Shown: positions 50,568 to 59,432, counted from the stretch's first letter. The stretch is DNA of 64,000 nucleotides from JAGOBP01 sp046328575 (GCA_046328575.1 JAXLWI010000004.1:60486-124485), one strand, 5' to 3'. The notes: generated from the sequence alone by a model not told the origin. Translations and numbers: made by a program.

Positions 50568-52111
50568 AACGCCGCGCCGTGATCGTTGGAGCAGTCCTGG
50601 CGCTGCTGTGGGCAAACCTGCCCTACCTGATCGGCTACATCAACTCCACCCCGCAACACCGCTTCGGCGGTTTCTTTCTCTACGAACAAGACGGTTACTC
50701 GTATCTCGCCAAGATGCGGCAGGGCGCGCAGGGCGCGTGGCTGTTTCATCTGCCGTACTCGTCCGAAGAAACCTATCGTTACGGCAGCGCGATTTATCTC
50801 TTCTATCTCGTCCTCGGCAAAGTGCCGCTTGATTTCACCTTCTTGTATCACGCCGCGCGCCTCATCGGCAGCGTTGCGTTGTTGTGGTTGTTGTATCGCT
50901 GCCTGAAACGCTTCATCGCCGATCAACGCAATCTGTTAATCACCTGGTGGCTGGTGCTGTTCAGCGGCGGGTGGGGCTTATTAGCCAGCTATCTGATCGA
51001 TCAGAAATATGTGCCATATGAACTCATCGCGCCGGATGCGACGATCTTCTCGATCCTATACGGCCCGCCACACATCATCGTCGGCGGTGCGCTGTTCCTC
51101 GCGTGGAGCATCTACACGCTGGATTCATTCCAAGCCGATCGAACCCGCCTGCCCCAACGGTTGATCGTCGCCAACGTGCTCGGCGGCCTGACGGCCATCA
51201 CGCGCGAAGCCTACGCGCCGGCGTTTGCGGGCATCTTCGGCGCGTACTTGATCGCCCGGTGGTGGCAGCGCCGCGCCCTGCCCTGGCACGAAGCCATCAT
51301 TGTTGCATTGTCGTCAATCGCGGCTGGCGCTTACGGGCTCTATCTCGTGTGGGCGTTCCATGCGAATCCGGGCCTAGCCGCGTGGTCGGCGCAAAACCCC
51401 TTTGCCTCCCCCAACCCGATCGATTTTCTGCTCGGCTTCGCGCCGTTACTGCTGTTGGCCGTCATCGGGCTTCGACCCTCGCCCCTACTCCTCTCCCAGT
51501 CAGGGAGAGGGACGCGCGCTGCGCAGGGTGAGGGTCTATTGCTTATCGCCTGGCTCGTCGTCGGACCGATCATGGCCTACCTGCCGGTCGAGATCAGTCG
51601 CCGCCTCATCATCGGCTGGCAGATACCGTTGTGCATCTTCGCCGCGATCGGCCTACAACGTCTCTTTGAGAAGCGCCGCGTGTTGGGCGGCCTCGCCGTG
51701 GCGGCGGTACTGCCGACGACGGTGCTGATCATCCTCGGCGGCTCGCTGCGCGTTAGCGTGCCGCAGCCGCCGCTATACATCACCGCCGATCAGCAGGCCG
51801 CGCTCGACTGGCTGAACGCACACACAACCAATCAAGACGTCGTCTTAAGCGATTGGCGGTTTGGCAACCTCGTGCCAGTCTTCGCGGACGCGCACGTTTT
51901 TGTCGGCCATCCGATCGAAACGATCGACTTCAAAGCGAAGGATGCGTTCACGCAGCGCGTCTTCAATTCGACGCAGCCGCCCGCCGATCTCAGTACCACC
52001 ATCGCGCAGTGGGCGATCACCTTGATCGTCGCCGACACTCATCGGTCGGTCATCGCTCTGCCGATCGTGTTTCAGCACGGCAGCGTCGTTATCTATCGCG
52101 CCGTGCGGTAA
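50564..52111 (+). CDS. Polytopic membrane protein, GT-C-like, with an in-frame repeat insert
   Basis: 515 residues with about ten transmembrane helices and a C-terminal soluble part (about 405-515). The first external loop contains YEQDGYSYLAKMRQGAQGAW, resembling the acidic loop of GT-C glycosyltransferase-like proteins common in this type of genome. A precise family is not recognised. Between two hydrophobic segments, residues about 305-324 (RPSPLLLSQSGRGTRAAQGE) are encoded by a 61-bp palindromic repeat inserted in frame. The ATG overlaps the cyclase stop. Role unknown; envelope glycosylation is a guess. Confidence 0.75.
   Translation: MKRRAVIVGAVLALLWANLPYLIGYINSTPQHRFGGFFLYEQDGYSYLAKMRQGAQGAWLFHLPYSSEETYRYGSAIYLFYLVLGKVPLDFTFLYHAARLIGSVALLWLLYRCLKRFIADQRNLLITWWLVLFSGGWGLLASYLIDQKYVPYELIAPDATIFSILYGPPHIIVGGALFLAWSIYTLDSFQADRTRLPQRLIVANVLGGLTAITREAYAPAFAGIFGAYLIARWWQRRALPWHEAIIVALSSIAAGAYGLYLVWAFHANPGLAAWSAQNPFASPNPIDFLLGFAPLLLLAVIGLRPSPLLLSQSGRGTRAAQGEGLLLIAWLVVGPIMAYLPVEISRRLIIGWQIPLCIFAAIGLQRLFEKRRVLGGLAVAAVLPTTVLIILGGSLRVSVPQPPLYITADQQAALDWLNAHTTNQDVVLSDWRFGNLVPVFADAHVFVGHPIETIDFKAKDAFTQRVFNSTQPPADLSTTIAQWAITLIVADTHRSVIALPIVFQHGSVVIYRAVR
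51475..51535. repeat. Palindromic dispersed-type repeat inside a coding region
   Basis: Outer arms ACCCTCGCCC and GGGTGAGGGT enclose a hairpin CCTCTCCC (51490-51497) / GGGAGAGG (51503-51510). The wording matches the CCCTCACCCC...CCTCTCCC type of palindrome usually found between genes. Here it is read through in frame as about 20 residues. Confidence 0.8.
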
Positions 52112-52137
52112 ATGCACGTCGTGCCCTTAGCGCTTGG

Positions 52138-52146
52138 TGCTATAAT
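52138..52146 (+). promoter_or_regulatory. Extended -10 promoter of pepA
   Basis: TGC-TATAAT (52138-52146) is a textbook extended -10. The start site near 52153 leaves a leader of about 48 nt with AAGGAG before the ATG at 52201. Confidence 0.75.
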
Positions 52147-52200
52147 CAACTCGCACCCATCATTCATCATCACCTTTCAACTTCTTCCTCAAGGAGCAAC

Positions 52201-53721
52201 ATGAATCTGCAAGTGATACAGGGTTCCATTCAGGACACCAGCGCCGATGTACTGATCGTCAATTTGTTTGAAGGTGTAGGCGTGCCCGCTGGCGCGACCG
52301 GCGCGGTGGACAAAGCACTGAACGGCGCCATTACCGACGTGATCCGCAGCGGCGACTATCGCGGCAAGTTGAACGAGTTAACGGTGTTGTATTCACGCGG
52401 CACGCTGCCCGCCGCGCGCGTGATCGTGGTGGGCCTCGGCAAAGTACAGGATTTCACCCTCGACCGCGTTCGGCAAGCGGCCGCTTGGGCGGCGCGGCGT
52501 GCACGCGACCTAGGCTGCAAATCGATCGCGACAGTGGCGCATGGTGCAGGCACCGGCCAGATCGATCCGGCGTCGGCGGCACAGGCGGTGATCGAAGGGA
52601 CGTTATTGGGTTTATATCAGTGGCGCGAACATCGCAACGCGCCGATCGAGCGCGGCCCGATCGAGACGCTGACGCTCGTCGAGTTTGATACGACCAAGGT
52701 CGCCGCCATCGAAGCCGGCGCGCGCGCTGGTGAAGCGATCGCGTTCGGCGTCAATCGCACGCGCGATCTGGTGAATCAACCGCCCAATTACCTGACGCCC
52801 GCGTTGTTGGCGCAAGCCGCGCAGCAGATGGCAACTGAAGTTGGCGTGAAATGTAGCGTGCATGATATAGATTGGATCAAAGCGCAGCAGATGGGCGCGC
52901 TGCTCGGCGTGACACAAGGCTCGGCTAATCCGCCGCAATTCATCGAGTTGGAGTATATCGGTGCTGACGCCGCGCCGATCGTGTTTGTCGGCAAAGGCAT
53001 CACCTTCGACAGCGGCGGCATCAGCCTCAAGCCTGCCGACGGCATGGAAGCGATGAAGAACGATATGGGCGGCGCGGCGGCCGTCATCGGCGCGGTGGAA
53101 GCGGCGGCGCGGCTGAAACTGCCCGTGCACCTCGTCGGCTTGATCCCGACGTGCGAGAATCTGCCCAGCGGCACAGCTTATCGCCCCGCCGATGTGTTGA
53201 CCGCTCGCAACGGCAAGACGATCGAAGTGATCAGCACCGACGCCGAAGGCCGCTTGATTTTGGCTGATGCGTTGTGCTATGCCGCCGACTTCAAGCCGCA
53301 GGCGGTGATCGATCTGGCGACGCTGACCGGCGCGTGCGTCATCGCTTTGGGCGAGAACGTGGCCGCCGGCTACTTCTGCAACGACGACGATCTCTCGCGC
53401 CGCATCAAGATCGCCAGCAACAACACCAATGAGAAGTTGTGGCGACTGCCGCTGTATGACGAATATCGTGACAAGATCCGCACCGATAACGCCGATATCA
53501 AGAACACCGGCGGACGTTACGGCGGTGTCGGTTCCAGCGCGGTCTTTCTAGAAGAATTCACGTCGTATCCGTGGGCACACTGGGACATCGCGGGCATGGT
53601 CACCGACACGGTGGGTTACACGCCGGTCTATCCGCGCACTAAGCTGCCGTACGTCATTCGCGGCGGCACCGGCTTTGGCGTGCGGGCGTTGGTGGAGTTA
53701 GCGCGCAACTGGCAGGCGTAA
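52201..53721 (+). CDS. pepA: Leucyl aminopeptidase (M17)
   Basis: 506 residues from the ATG at 52201 (AAGGAGCAAC upstream); the frame is open much further left but runs through the previous gene. An N-terminal macro-like domain (about 1-165) precedes the dinuclear metallopeptidase domain. VGKGITFDSGGISLKPADGMEAMKNDMGGAAAV carries the catalytic Lys and first metal ligands, and STDAEGRLILADALCYA carries the Asp/Glu/Arg of the family signature (usually NTDAEGRL; Asn replaced by Ser here). ATLTGACVIALG and the C-terminal DIAGM follow. A cytosolic hexameric enzyme that removes N-terminal residues from peptides. Confidence 0.95.
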   Translation: MNLQVIQGSIQDTSADVLIVNLFEGVGVPAGATGAVDKALNGAITDVIRSGDYRGKLNELTVLYSRGTLPAARVIVVGLGKVQDFTLDRVRQAAAWAARRARDLGCKSIATVAHGAGTGQIDPASAAQAVIEGTLLGLYQWREHRNAPIERGPIETLTLVEFDTTKVAAIEAGARAGEAIAFGVNRTRDLVNQPPNYLTPALLAQAAQQMATEVGVKCSVHDIDWIKAQQMGALLGVTQGSANPPQFIELEYIGADAAPIVFVGKGITFDSGGISLKPADGMEAMKNDMGGAAAVIGAVEAAARLKLPVHLVGLIPTCENLPSGTAYRPADVLTARNGKTIEVISTDAEGRLILADALCYAADFKPQAVIDLATLTGACVIALGENVAAGYFCNDDDLSRRIKIASNNTNEKLWRLPLYDEYRDKIRTDNADIKNTGGRYGGVGSSAVFLEEFTSYPWAHWDIAGMVTDTVGYTPVYPRTKLPYVIRGGTGFGVRALVELARNWQA

Positions 53722-53730
53722 AGCACAACC

Positions 53731-53768
53731 AGTAACGAGTAATGAGTTACAACTCGTTACTCGTTACT
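53731..53768. repeat. 38-bp hairpin built from AGTAACGAGT-type words
   Basis: AGTAACGAGTAATGAGTT (53731-53748) pairs with AACTCGTTACTCGTTACT (53751-53768), with one mismatch and a 2-base loop. Each arm is itself a short tandem repeat. It lies just after pepA and 25 bp before the protein kinase start. There is no T-run, so it is probably a dispersed repeat that may still hinder read-through. Confidence 0.75.
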
Positions 53769-53793
53769 CATGGCGTGTTGTTCATTACGGACC

Positions 53794-55353
53794 ATGTTCA
53801 ACCTGATCGGTCAATCGCTCGGCCAATACATCTTGATCGAACCGATCGACAGCGGCGGAATGTCGACGGTGTACAAGGCGCATCAAGCCACGCTCGATCG
53901 GACCGTGGCGGTAAAGGTGCTGCCCGAGTATCTGCTGGCGCAGCCTGACTTTCTGAATCGCTTCAAGATCGAAGCGCAGGCCATTGCCCATCTCGATCAT
54001 CCGCACATCCTGCCCGTCTACGATTACGGTCAATCGCAAGGTGTGCCGTACCTGGTGATGAAGTACGTGTCCGGCGGCACGCTGCGCGATCGAATGCGCG
54101 GTGGACCGATGGAGCCACGCGAGGCCGGTCGGATATTGCGGCAGATCGCCGAAGCGCTCGCTCACGCGCACCAACAAGGCGTCATCCATCGCGACGTGAA
54201 ACCCAGCAACATCTTGCTGCAAGACGGCCAGTGGGTGCAGTTGATGGACTTCGGCCTGGCGAAGATCGTGCAGAGCCAGACCCATCTGACAGCCAGTGGC
54301 GTGGGCGTGGGCACACCCGATTACATGTCGCCCGAGCAGGCGCAGGGCCAGCCCGTCGATGCGCGCAGCGACATCTACTCGCTGGGCGTGGTGCTGTATC
54401 AGATGCTCACCGGCGAACTGCCCTTCAAGGCCGAGACGTCGCTGGCCGTGATGATGAAGCACGTCACCGAGGAACCGCCGCCGCTGCGCAGTCTGAAACC
54501 CGATATCAGTGAATCTACTGAACAGGTCGTGCTGCGCGCGCTGGCCAAAGCGCCCGCCGAGCGCTACGCCACCGCGCTGGAACTGGCGGACGCGTTTGAT
54601 CGCGCACTCGATTCGGGCGCGACGCGACTGACGGTGCCCGCGCTCGCACGCTCGGAACGCAGTCGATCCGGCAGCGTGATCGGACTGGGCGTGATCGCCG
54701 TCGTCGTGATCGCGGCGTTGGCCTTCGCGCTCATCCGATTGACCGCCACGCCCAATCGGCCCGCCGGTTCGATCGGGGCGGTGTTGCTCGACGACTTTGG
54801 GAGTGCGGCCATCGATGCCCGCTGGCAATATCGCGGCTCGTTCACGACCATCCTCAATAGTCCCGCCGTTTCGATCAAGAGTGGGCGACTGAATTATGAT
54901 GTTCAGAACTCGGCCAGCGAGTATTACGACGGTGGGTTGTGGCTCAAATTTGATCGACCGGTCGCCTTCGTGTCGGCGCGGGTAACGCTGCAAGACGCCA
55001 GCGGCTTTGGCGACATCGGCTTGCAGGTCAACGGCCTGAGCGATCAATCGAATGCGTGGACGTATCTATCGCTCACACCGTCCGACGGCACCGCGGTCGC
55101 GTATCTGGGGCATGACATCACGGGGACGGAAGAAACCTACACCCTGCTGACGGGAACCGGCATGCCGGCGACGCGCGAGTTAGCCATCAGCTGGGATGGC
55201 ACCCAAGTGACATTCTACGTCGACGGGCAGGCGCGCAAGAGTCTGGCAACCAAAGCGCTGGGTCAATGGGTGTGGCTGGTGTTCGATGTAGAGCCGAACG
55301 GTCGCATTAGCGGCAGCTTTGACGATGTGCGTGTGACGTATGCCGACAAGTGA
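53794..55353 (+). CDS. Transmembrane Ser/Thr protein kinase (Hanks type)
   Basis: 519 residues from the ATG at 53794. Kinase domain about 10-270: Gly-rich loop IDSGGMSTVYKA, Lys in VAVKVLPEY, catalytic loop VIHRDVKPSNILL, DFG in LMDFGLAKI, activation segment GTPDYMSPEQAQG and SDIYSLGVVLYQMLTG. One membrane helix at about 292-314. The extracellular part (about 325-519) is a concanavalin/LamG-like beta-sandwich (LDDFGSAAIDARWQYRGSF, DGGLWLKFDRPV, LAISWDGTQVTFYVDGQ) rather than PASTA repeats, which suggests a glycan or surface ligand. The next gene, a MocR-type regulator, starts 3 bp after its stop, so the two are co-translated. Confidence 0.93.
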   Translation: MFNLIGQSLGQYILIEPIDSGGMSTVYKAHQATLDRTVAVKVLPEYLLAQPDFLNRFKIEAQAIAHLDHPHILPVYDYGQSQGVPYLVMKYVSGGTLRDRMRGGPMEPREAGRILRQIAEALAHAHQQGVIHRDVKPSNILLQDGQWVQLMDFGLAKIVQSQTHLTASGVGVGTPDYMSPEQAQGQPVDARSDIYSLGVVLYQMLTGELPFKAETSLAVMMKHVTEEPPPLRSLKPDISESTEQVVLRALAKAPAERYATALELADAFDRALDSGATRLTVPALARSERSRSGSVIGLGVIAVVVIAALAFALIRLTATPNRPAGSIGAVLLDDFGSAAIDARWQYRGSFTTILNSPAVSIKSGRLNYDVQNSASEYYDGGLWLKFDRPVAFVSARVTLQDASGFGDIGLQVNGLSDQSNAWTYLSLTPSDGTAVAYLGHDITGTEETYTLLTGTGMPATRELAISWDGTQVTFYVDGQARKSLATKALGQWVWLVFDVEPNGRISGSFDDVRVTYADK

Positions 55354-55356
55354 TCG

Positions 55357-56823
55357 ATGACGATCTTCACTGGCGAGCCATTTCGCCCGACGCCCGACAC
55401 GCCGCTGTATCAACAACTCTATACGCACCTGCGCGCGGCCATCCTCTCCGGCGAATTGAAGCATGGCCTCAAGCTGCCTTCCACGCGCGCACTCGCTAGC
55501 GAACTGCATGTCTCCCGCAACACCGTCCTCAACGCCTATCAACAATTACTGGCCGAAGGCTATTTGGAAAGTCACGCTGGCAGCGGGACGTTTGTCGCGC
55601 AGGTCTTGCCCGAACAGCTGTTAACGCCGCCCGATCGGACCTCGGTCGTTAACGCGCCACTCGCCGTATCGGGAGCATCCCAATCTACGCAGACGCGATC
55701 GCAACACACATCATCCACTTCGGCCGCGCCAGCGCGATCGTTGCCTCGCCCATTTCGCGCCGAAGTGCCCGCGCTGGATGCCTTCCCCTACGAACTCTGG
55801 ACGCGGCTGGTCGTCCGACAAGCGCGACGGCTGCCACACACGACATTTTCCTATCAAGACCCCGCGGGCTATCGACCGTTACGGGAAGCTATCGCGGCGC
55901 ATGTGACCGTCTCACGACAAGTTCACTGCACGCCCGAGCAAATCGTCATGGTATCGGGTGCGCAGGGCGCGCTCGATCTGGCTGCGCGGATATTGATCAA
56001 AAAGGGCGAGCCAGTGTGGATGGAAGACCCGGGTTATCCCGGCGCACGTGGCGCCTTCAACGCAGCGGGCGCGCAGATCATTCCAGTGCCGATCGATCAC
56101 GAAGGCTTGATGATCGACGCAGCCCTCGCGCGCGCTCCCCAGGCCCGATTGGCCTACCTCACCCCCTCGCATCAATTCCCGTTGGGCGTGACGATGAGCC
56201 TGACCCGCCGCTTAGCCCTGCTCGATTGGGCCAGGCGCACCGGTGCGTATCTGATCGAAGATGATTATGATAGCGAATATCGGTTTGCGGGGCGGCCACT
56301 GGCGGCGATGCAGGGACTTGACGAGGCAGAGCGTGTCATCTACATCGGCACCTTCAGCAAAGTGCTTTTTCCGGCCTTGCGCATCGGCTACTTGATTTTA
56401 CCGACCCACTTGGTCGGTGAGTTCCTGAAGTTCCGCCGCTTCGTGGACAATCATCTGCCCATTTTGGAACAAGCGGTGTTGACGGACTTCATCGCCGAAG
56501 GACACTTCACACGTCATCTGCGCCGCATGCGCACCCTCTATGCCGAGCGTCGCGCGGCATTATTGAAAGCGGCTCGTAATCTGCCACTGGACATCTACGC
56601 GCCCGAAGCGGGCATTCATTGCGTCGGCTGGCTGCCCGCAGACATCGATGAACAAGCCTTAGTTCGGCAGGGTGCCGCACACAACCTAGACTTGACGCCT
56701 CTCTCCGTTTTCTGTTTAGAACCACTTCCGCGCAAAGGGTTGTTGCTCGGCTACGGCGGCTACAGCGCCGCGGAAATCCGGGCGGGTGTGCGCCGACTGG
56801 CCGCTGCGCTGCGTTCGCTGTGA
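55357..56823 (+). CDS. MocR/PdxR-type GntR-aminotransferase regulator
   Basis: 488 residues. N-terminal winged helix of the GntR family (about 15-85, PLYQQLYTHLRAAILSGELKHGLKLPSTRALASELHVSRNTVLNAYQQLLAEGYL). A variable Ser/Thr-rich linker (about 90-130) leads to a type I aminotransferase-like domain with SGAQGALDLAARIL, EDDYDSEYRF and the PLP lysine in GTFSKVLFPALRIGY. Such regulators sense pyridoxal phosphate or amino compounds. Directly downstream lie two sites resembling the PdxR box and an AhpD-GNAT-PEP mutase operon, the likely target. Coupled to the Ser/Thr kinase gene upstream (3-bp gap), so phosphorylation of the regulator is conceivable. Confidence 0.92.
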   Translation: MTIFTGEPFRPTPDTPLYQQLYTHLRAAILSGELKHGLKLPSTRALASELHVSRNTVLNAYQQLLAEGYLESHAGSGTFVAQVLPEQLLTPPDRTSVVNAPLAVSGASQSTQTRSQHTSSTSAAPARSLPRPFRAEVPALDAFPYELWTRLVVRQARRLPHTTFSYQDPAGYRPLREAIAAHVTVSRQVHCTPEQIVMVSGAQGALDLAARILIKKGEPVWMEDPGYPGARGAFNAAGAQIIPVPIDHEGLMIDAALARAPQARLAYLTPSHQFPLGVTMSLTRRLALLDWARRTGAYLIEDDYDSEYRFAGRPLAAMQGLDEAERVIYIGTFSKVLFPALRIGYLILPTHLVGEFLKFRRFVDNHLPILEQAVLTDFIAEGHFTRHLRRMRTLYAERRAALLKAARNLPLDIYAPEAGIHCVGWLPADIDEQALVRQGAAHNLDLTPLSVFCLEPLPRKGLLLGYGGYSAAEIRAGVRRLAAALRSL

Positions 56824-56845
56824 CCCCAAATTAAAGAATAAAACC

Positions 56846-56908
56846 AAAGTGGTACCACAGATCGATCGAGAACTGGCACTTGTTTGAGGGCCAGCGGTGG
56901 TCTATAGT
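56846..56908 (+). promoter_or_regulatory. MocR-type operator pair and promoter
   Basis: TTGTTT (56880-56885) and TATAGT (56903-56908) with a 17-bp spacer form the promoter. One box, AAAGTGGTACCA (56846-56857, inside palindrome GTGGTACCAC), lies 22 bp before the -35. The other, GTGGTCTA (56897-56904), overlaps the -10. Both resemble the PdxR box AAAGTGGW(-/T)CTA reported, as I recall, for Corynebacterium. The GTGG cores are 48 bp apart. Confidence 0.65.
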
Positions 56909-56938
56909 TGCTTCTAGCACAACGTCAAGGAGCCTAGC

Positions 56939-57427
56939 GTGAAACACCGACTCGATTACTCTAAAGTTCTGCCCGAAGGCCTGAAGTTCGTCAACGCGCT
57001 GGAACACTACAGTTCCAATTGCGGGCTGGAACCCGCGCTGTTGGATCTGATCAAACTCCGCGCCTCGCAGCTCAACGGCTGCCCCTACTGCATCGACATG
57101 CACAGCAAGGATGCGCGGACCGGCGGTGAAACCGAACAGCGCCTGTACAACCTCAGCGTGTGGCGCGAAACGCCTTACTACACCGATCGCGAATGTGCCG
57201 CCCTCGCGTTGACGGAAGCGGTCACGCTGATCGCGGACCAGCACGTACCCGACGACGTCTATGAACAAGCCAGGCAACAGTTCAGCGATCAGGAACTAGT
57301 AAAACTCATGCTGGGCATCGCCATCATCAACACGTGGAATCGGTTGGCTATCACGTTCGGCGACGAACCCGGCAGTTATCAGCCGCATCATTTTACGACA
57401 CAGCCTGCGGCGGCGATAGCTCGGTAA
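56939..57427 (+). CDS. AhpD-like carboxymuconolactone decarboxylase family protein
   Basis: 162 residues, GTG start preceded by AAGGAGCC. Helical protein with the redox motif LRASQLNGCPYCIDMHSKDAR (Cys-x2-Cys and His), and WRETPYYTDRECAALALTEAVTLI typical of the AhpD/CMD-like peroxidase group. Likely a small thiol-dependent peroxidase or reductase. First gene of the unit controlled by the MocR-type boxes. Confidence 0.88.
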   Translation: MKHRLDYSKVLPEGLKFVNALEHYSSNCGLEPALLDLIKLRASQLNGCPYCIDMHSKDARTGGETEQRLYNLSVWRETPYYTDRECAALALTEAVTLIADQHVPDDVYEQARQQFSDQELVKLMLGIAIINTWNRLAITFGDEPGSYQPHHFTTQPAAAIAR

Positions 57428-57450
57428 GCTGATCCTTCTCAGGAGTGAAT

Positions 57451-57882
57451 ATGTCGTTAGAATGGATTGATTCGCTGGACAAGGTAAATCTGGAAGAACT
57501 CTCGCACCTTTACGAAATAGCGCCGCTGGGGACGAAGTTGCCGGCCGATCTAGCCATTGCTTTTTCGAACAGCAGGTTCAAGTGTTTTGCGTACGAGGCC
57601 GGGCTGTTGATCGCTGCCGGGCGAGCCTTGGCCGATGGCGTCGACTGCTCATACATCTGTGACGTCGCCGTTCATCCAGACTATCAAGGCCGGGGCATCG
57701 GCAAAGAACTGGTGACCAGGCTCGTCGATCTGTCGAAGCATCATCGGAAGATCATCTTATATGCGGCGATCGGCAAAGAATCGTTCTATCGACAACTCGG
57801 CTTTAAGCCCATGACGACGGCGATGGCGATCTTCCAGAATCAAGCCCAGGCCCTTGAGCGCGGACTTGTGAGCGACAACTAA
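57451..57882 (+). CDS. GNAT family N-acetyltransferase
   Basis: 143 residues from the ATG at 57451 (CAGGAG upstream; a GTG at 57445 is in frame). Acetyl-CoA-binding motif VAVHPDYQGRGIGKELVTRLV (about 72-92), preceded by GRALADGVDCSYICD and followed by ESFYRQLGFKPM. The substrate is unknown. It follows the AhpD-like gene by 23 bp and precedes the PEP mutase-like gene by 16 bp, so the three form one unit. Confidence 0.85.
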   Translation: MSLEWIDSLDKVNLEELSHLYEIAPLGTKLPADLAIAFSNSRFKCFAYEAGLLIAAGRALADGVDCSYICDVAVHPDYQGRGIGKELVTRLVDLSKHHRKIILYAAIGKESFYRQLGFKPMTTAMAIFQNQAQALERGLVSDN

Positions 57883-57898
57883 CCTGGTGGTGACTGAT

Positions 57899-58723
57899 AT
57901 GGCGGACACACACTTTGACAAGGCGGTTCACTTTCAATCGTTGCATGCTGGATCGCGCGCGTTCGTGATTGCCAATGCGTGGGACGCAGGCTCAGCCCGA
58001 TTGCTCGCCGGGTTGGGCTTTGCGGCGCTGGCTACATCGAGTGGCGCCGCGGCTGGGACGTTGGGCCGTCGAGATGGTCAGGTGACTCGGGATGAGGCCC
58101 TGACTCAGGCACGAGCAATCGTGATGGCGACCGATCTGCCCGTGTCTGCTGATCTGGAAAATGGTTATGGTCACACACCTGCGGCCGTAGCAGAAACAAT
58201 CCAACTTGCTGCGGCCGCGGGGTTGGTCGGCGGCTCGATCGAGGATGCCACTGGCCGTGACGATCAACCGCTGTACGATTTTGAAGTGGCCGTTGAGCGC
58301 ATAGCCGCGGCGGTTCAAGCAGCCCGATCGTTACCGTGGCCGTTCACGCTGACTGCGCGCGCGGAGAACTTCCTGTGTGGCAGGCCCGATCTGGACGATA
58401 CCATTCGACGACTGCAGGCCTTTGAGCGCGTCGGGGCTGATGTGTTGTTTGCGCCGGGTCTGCCCGATCTGGCCGCGGTACGCGCCGTGTGCGCGGCGGT
58501 CTCGAAGCCCGTCAACTTCATGGCAGGCATCAAAGGCAAATCCTTCTCAGTGGCGGAGTTGGAAGCGGTCGGCGTCCGGCGGATTAGCCTGTCCACCTCG
58601 TTGTATCGTGCTGCGATGACGGGCTTATTCGAAGCGGCGCGCGAAGTAAAAGACAACGGGACGTTTGACTATCTCGATCGCGTGCTGACTACGACGCAAT
58701 TGAATAGCTGGCTGAAGGTGTGA
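57899..58723 (+). CDS. Isocitrate lyase/PEP mutase superfamily protein
   Basis: 274 residues from the ATG at 57899; a GTG at 57887 is possible. TIM barrel with VIANAWDAGSARLLAGLGF, metal-binding SADLENGYG, GGSIEDATG and FTLTARAENFL. The KKCGH-type catalytic loop of true isocitrate lyases is missing, so the protein belongs with the oxaloacetate decarboxylase/PEP phosphonomutase-like branch that acts on 2-oxo acids. Exact reaction unknown. Last gene of the MocR-linked unit. Confidence 0.85.
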   Translation: MADTHFDKAVHFQSLHAGSRAFVIANAWDAGSARLLAGLGFAALATSSGAAAGTLGRRDGQVTRDEALTQARAIVMATDLPVSADLENGYGHTPAAVAETIQLAAAAGLVGGSIEDATGRDDQPLYDFEVAVERIAAAVQAARSLPWPFTLTARAENFLCGRPDLDDTIRRLQAFERVGADVLFAPGLPDLAAVRAVCAAVSKPVNFMAGIKGKSFSVAELEAVGVRRISLSTSLYRAAMTGLFEAAREVKDNGTFDYLDRVLTTTQLNSWLKV

Positions 58724-58793
58724 GCGGTATTCACTCGTCACCCATGCTGCCGGATCAATTGCGCATCAAGCATGCTGCGTGGTGAATGCTGCC

Positions 58794-59432
58794 CTACCTG
58801 AATACCACTTCTTCACGTCCGCGCAAGCGATCTTCGATACGCTGCACCACCACATCCAAATCCTCGTTACGATGCACAAAGTCCAGGCTGTCACTGCGGA
58901 TCATCAACACCGGGCATGTGTTAAAATCGGCCAGCCATTCATCGTAGTACCGATCGAGCAGGCGCAGGTAATCGGGCGTGATGGTGGATTCCATGCTGCG
59001 ACCGCGGCGGTTGATGCGATCGATCAACGTCTCGACTGGCGCGCGGAGATAGATTAGCAGCGCGGGCGCGGGCAGCGAATCGACGACGAGTTCGTACAAC
59101 TGCCGGTACGCCAAATAGTCGCGCTCGTTGAGATTGCCCATCTCGTGCAGCGCGCGGGCAAAGATGTACGCGTCCTCGTAGATCGAGCGATCGATGATGG
59201 CGCTCTGATGGCTAGCGGCCAGCGCTTTGTGCTGCCCGGCGCGATGACCTAAAAAGAACACCTGCAGGTGAAACGACCACGACTTCATATTAGCGTAGAA
59301 ATCCGGCAAGTACGGATTATCCGCCACCGACTCAAAGCCTGAAGTCCAGTTCAAGCGCGCCGCTAAGCGCTCCGTCAGACTGGTTTTGCCCGCGCCGATG
59401 TTGCCTGCGACTAACACCAGATGTTTGGCCAT
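58794..59432 (-). CDS. Deoxynucleoside kinase (dGK/dAK type)
   Basis: 212 residues. P-loop AGNIGAGKTSLTERLA (about 8-23), substrate segment ESVADNPYLPDFYANMKSWSFHLQVFFLGHR, the DRS motif in IIDRSIYEDAYIFA, and an Arg-rich lid RINRRGRSMESTI. This is the bacterial deoxyguanosine/deoxyadenosine kinase subfamily, a salvage enzyme. The 58724-58793 gap is featureless. The gene diverges from the HAD phosphatase gene. Confidence 0.9.
   Translation of the reverse strand: MAKHLVLVAGNIGAGKTSLTERLAARLNWTSGFESVADNPYLPDFYANMKSWSFHLQVFFLGHRAGQHKALAASHQSAIIDRSIYEDAYIFARALHEMGNLNERDYLAYRQLYELVVDSLPAPALLIYLRAPVETLIDRINRRGRSMESTITPDYLRLLDRYYDEWLADFNTCPVLMIRSDSLDFVHRNEDLDVVVQRIEDRLRGREEVVFR

Noticed and set aside
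51853..52200. Upstream extension of the pepA frame
   Set aside because: The open frame runs through the end of the membrane protein gene. A promoter and AAGGAG place the start at 52201.
53785..55047. 420-codon minus-strand ORF
   Set aside because: It is the antisense frame of the Ser/Thr kinase, whose motifs are all intact on the plus strand.
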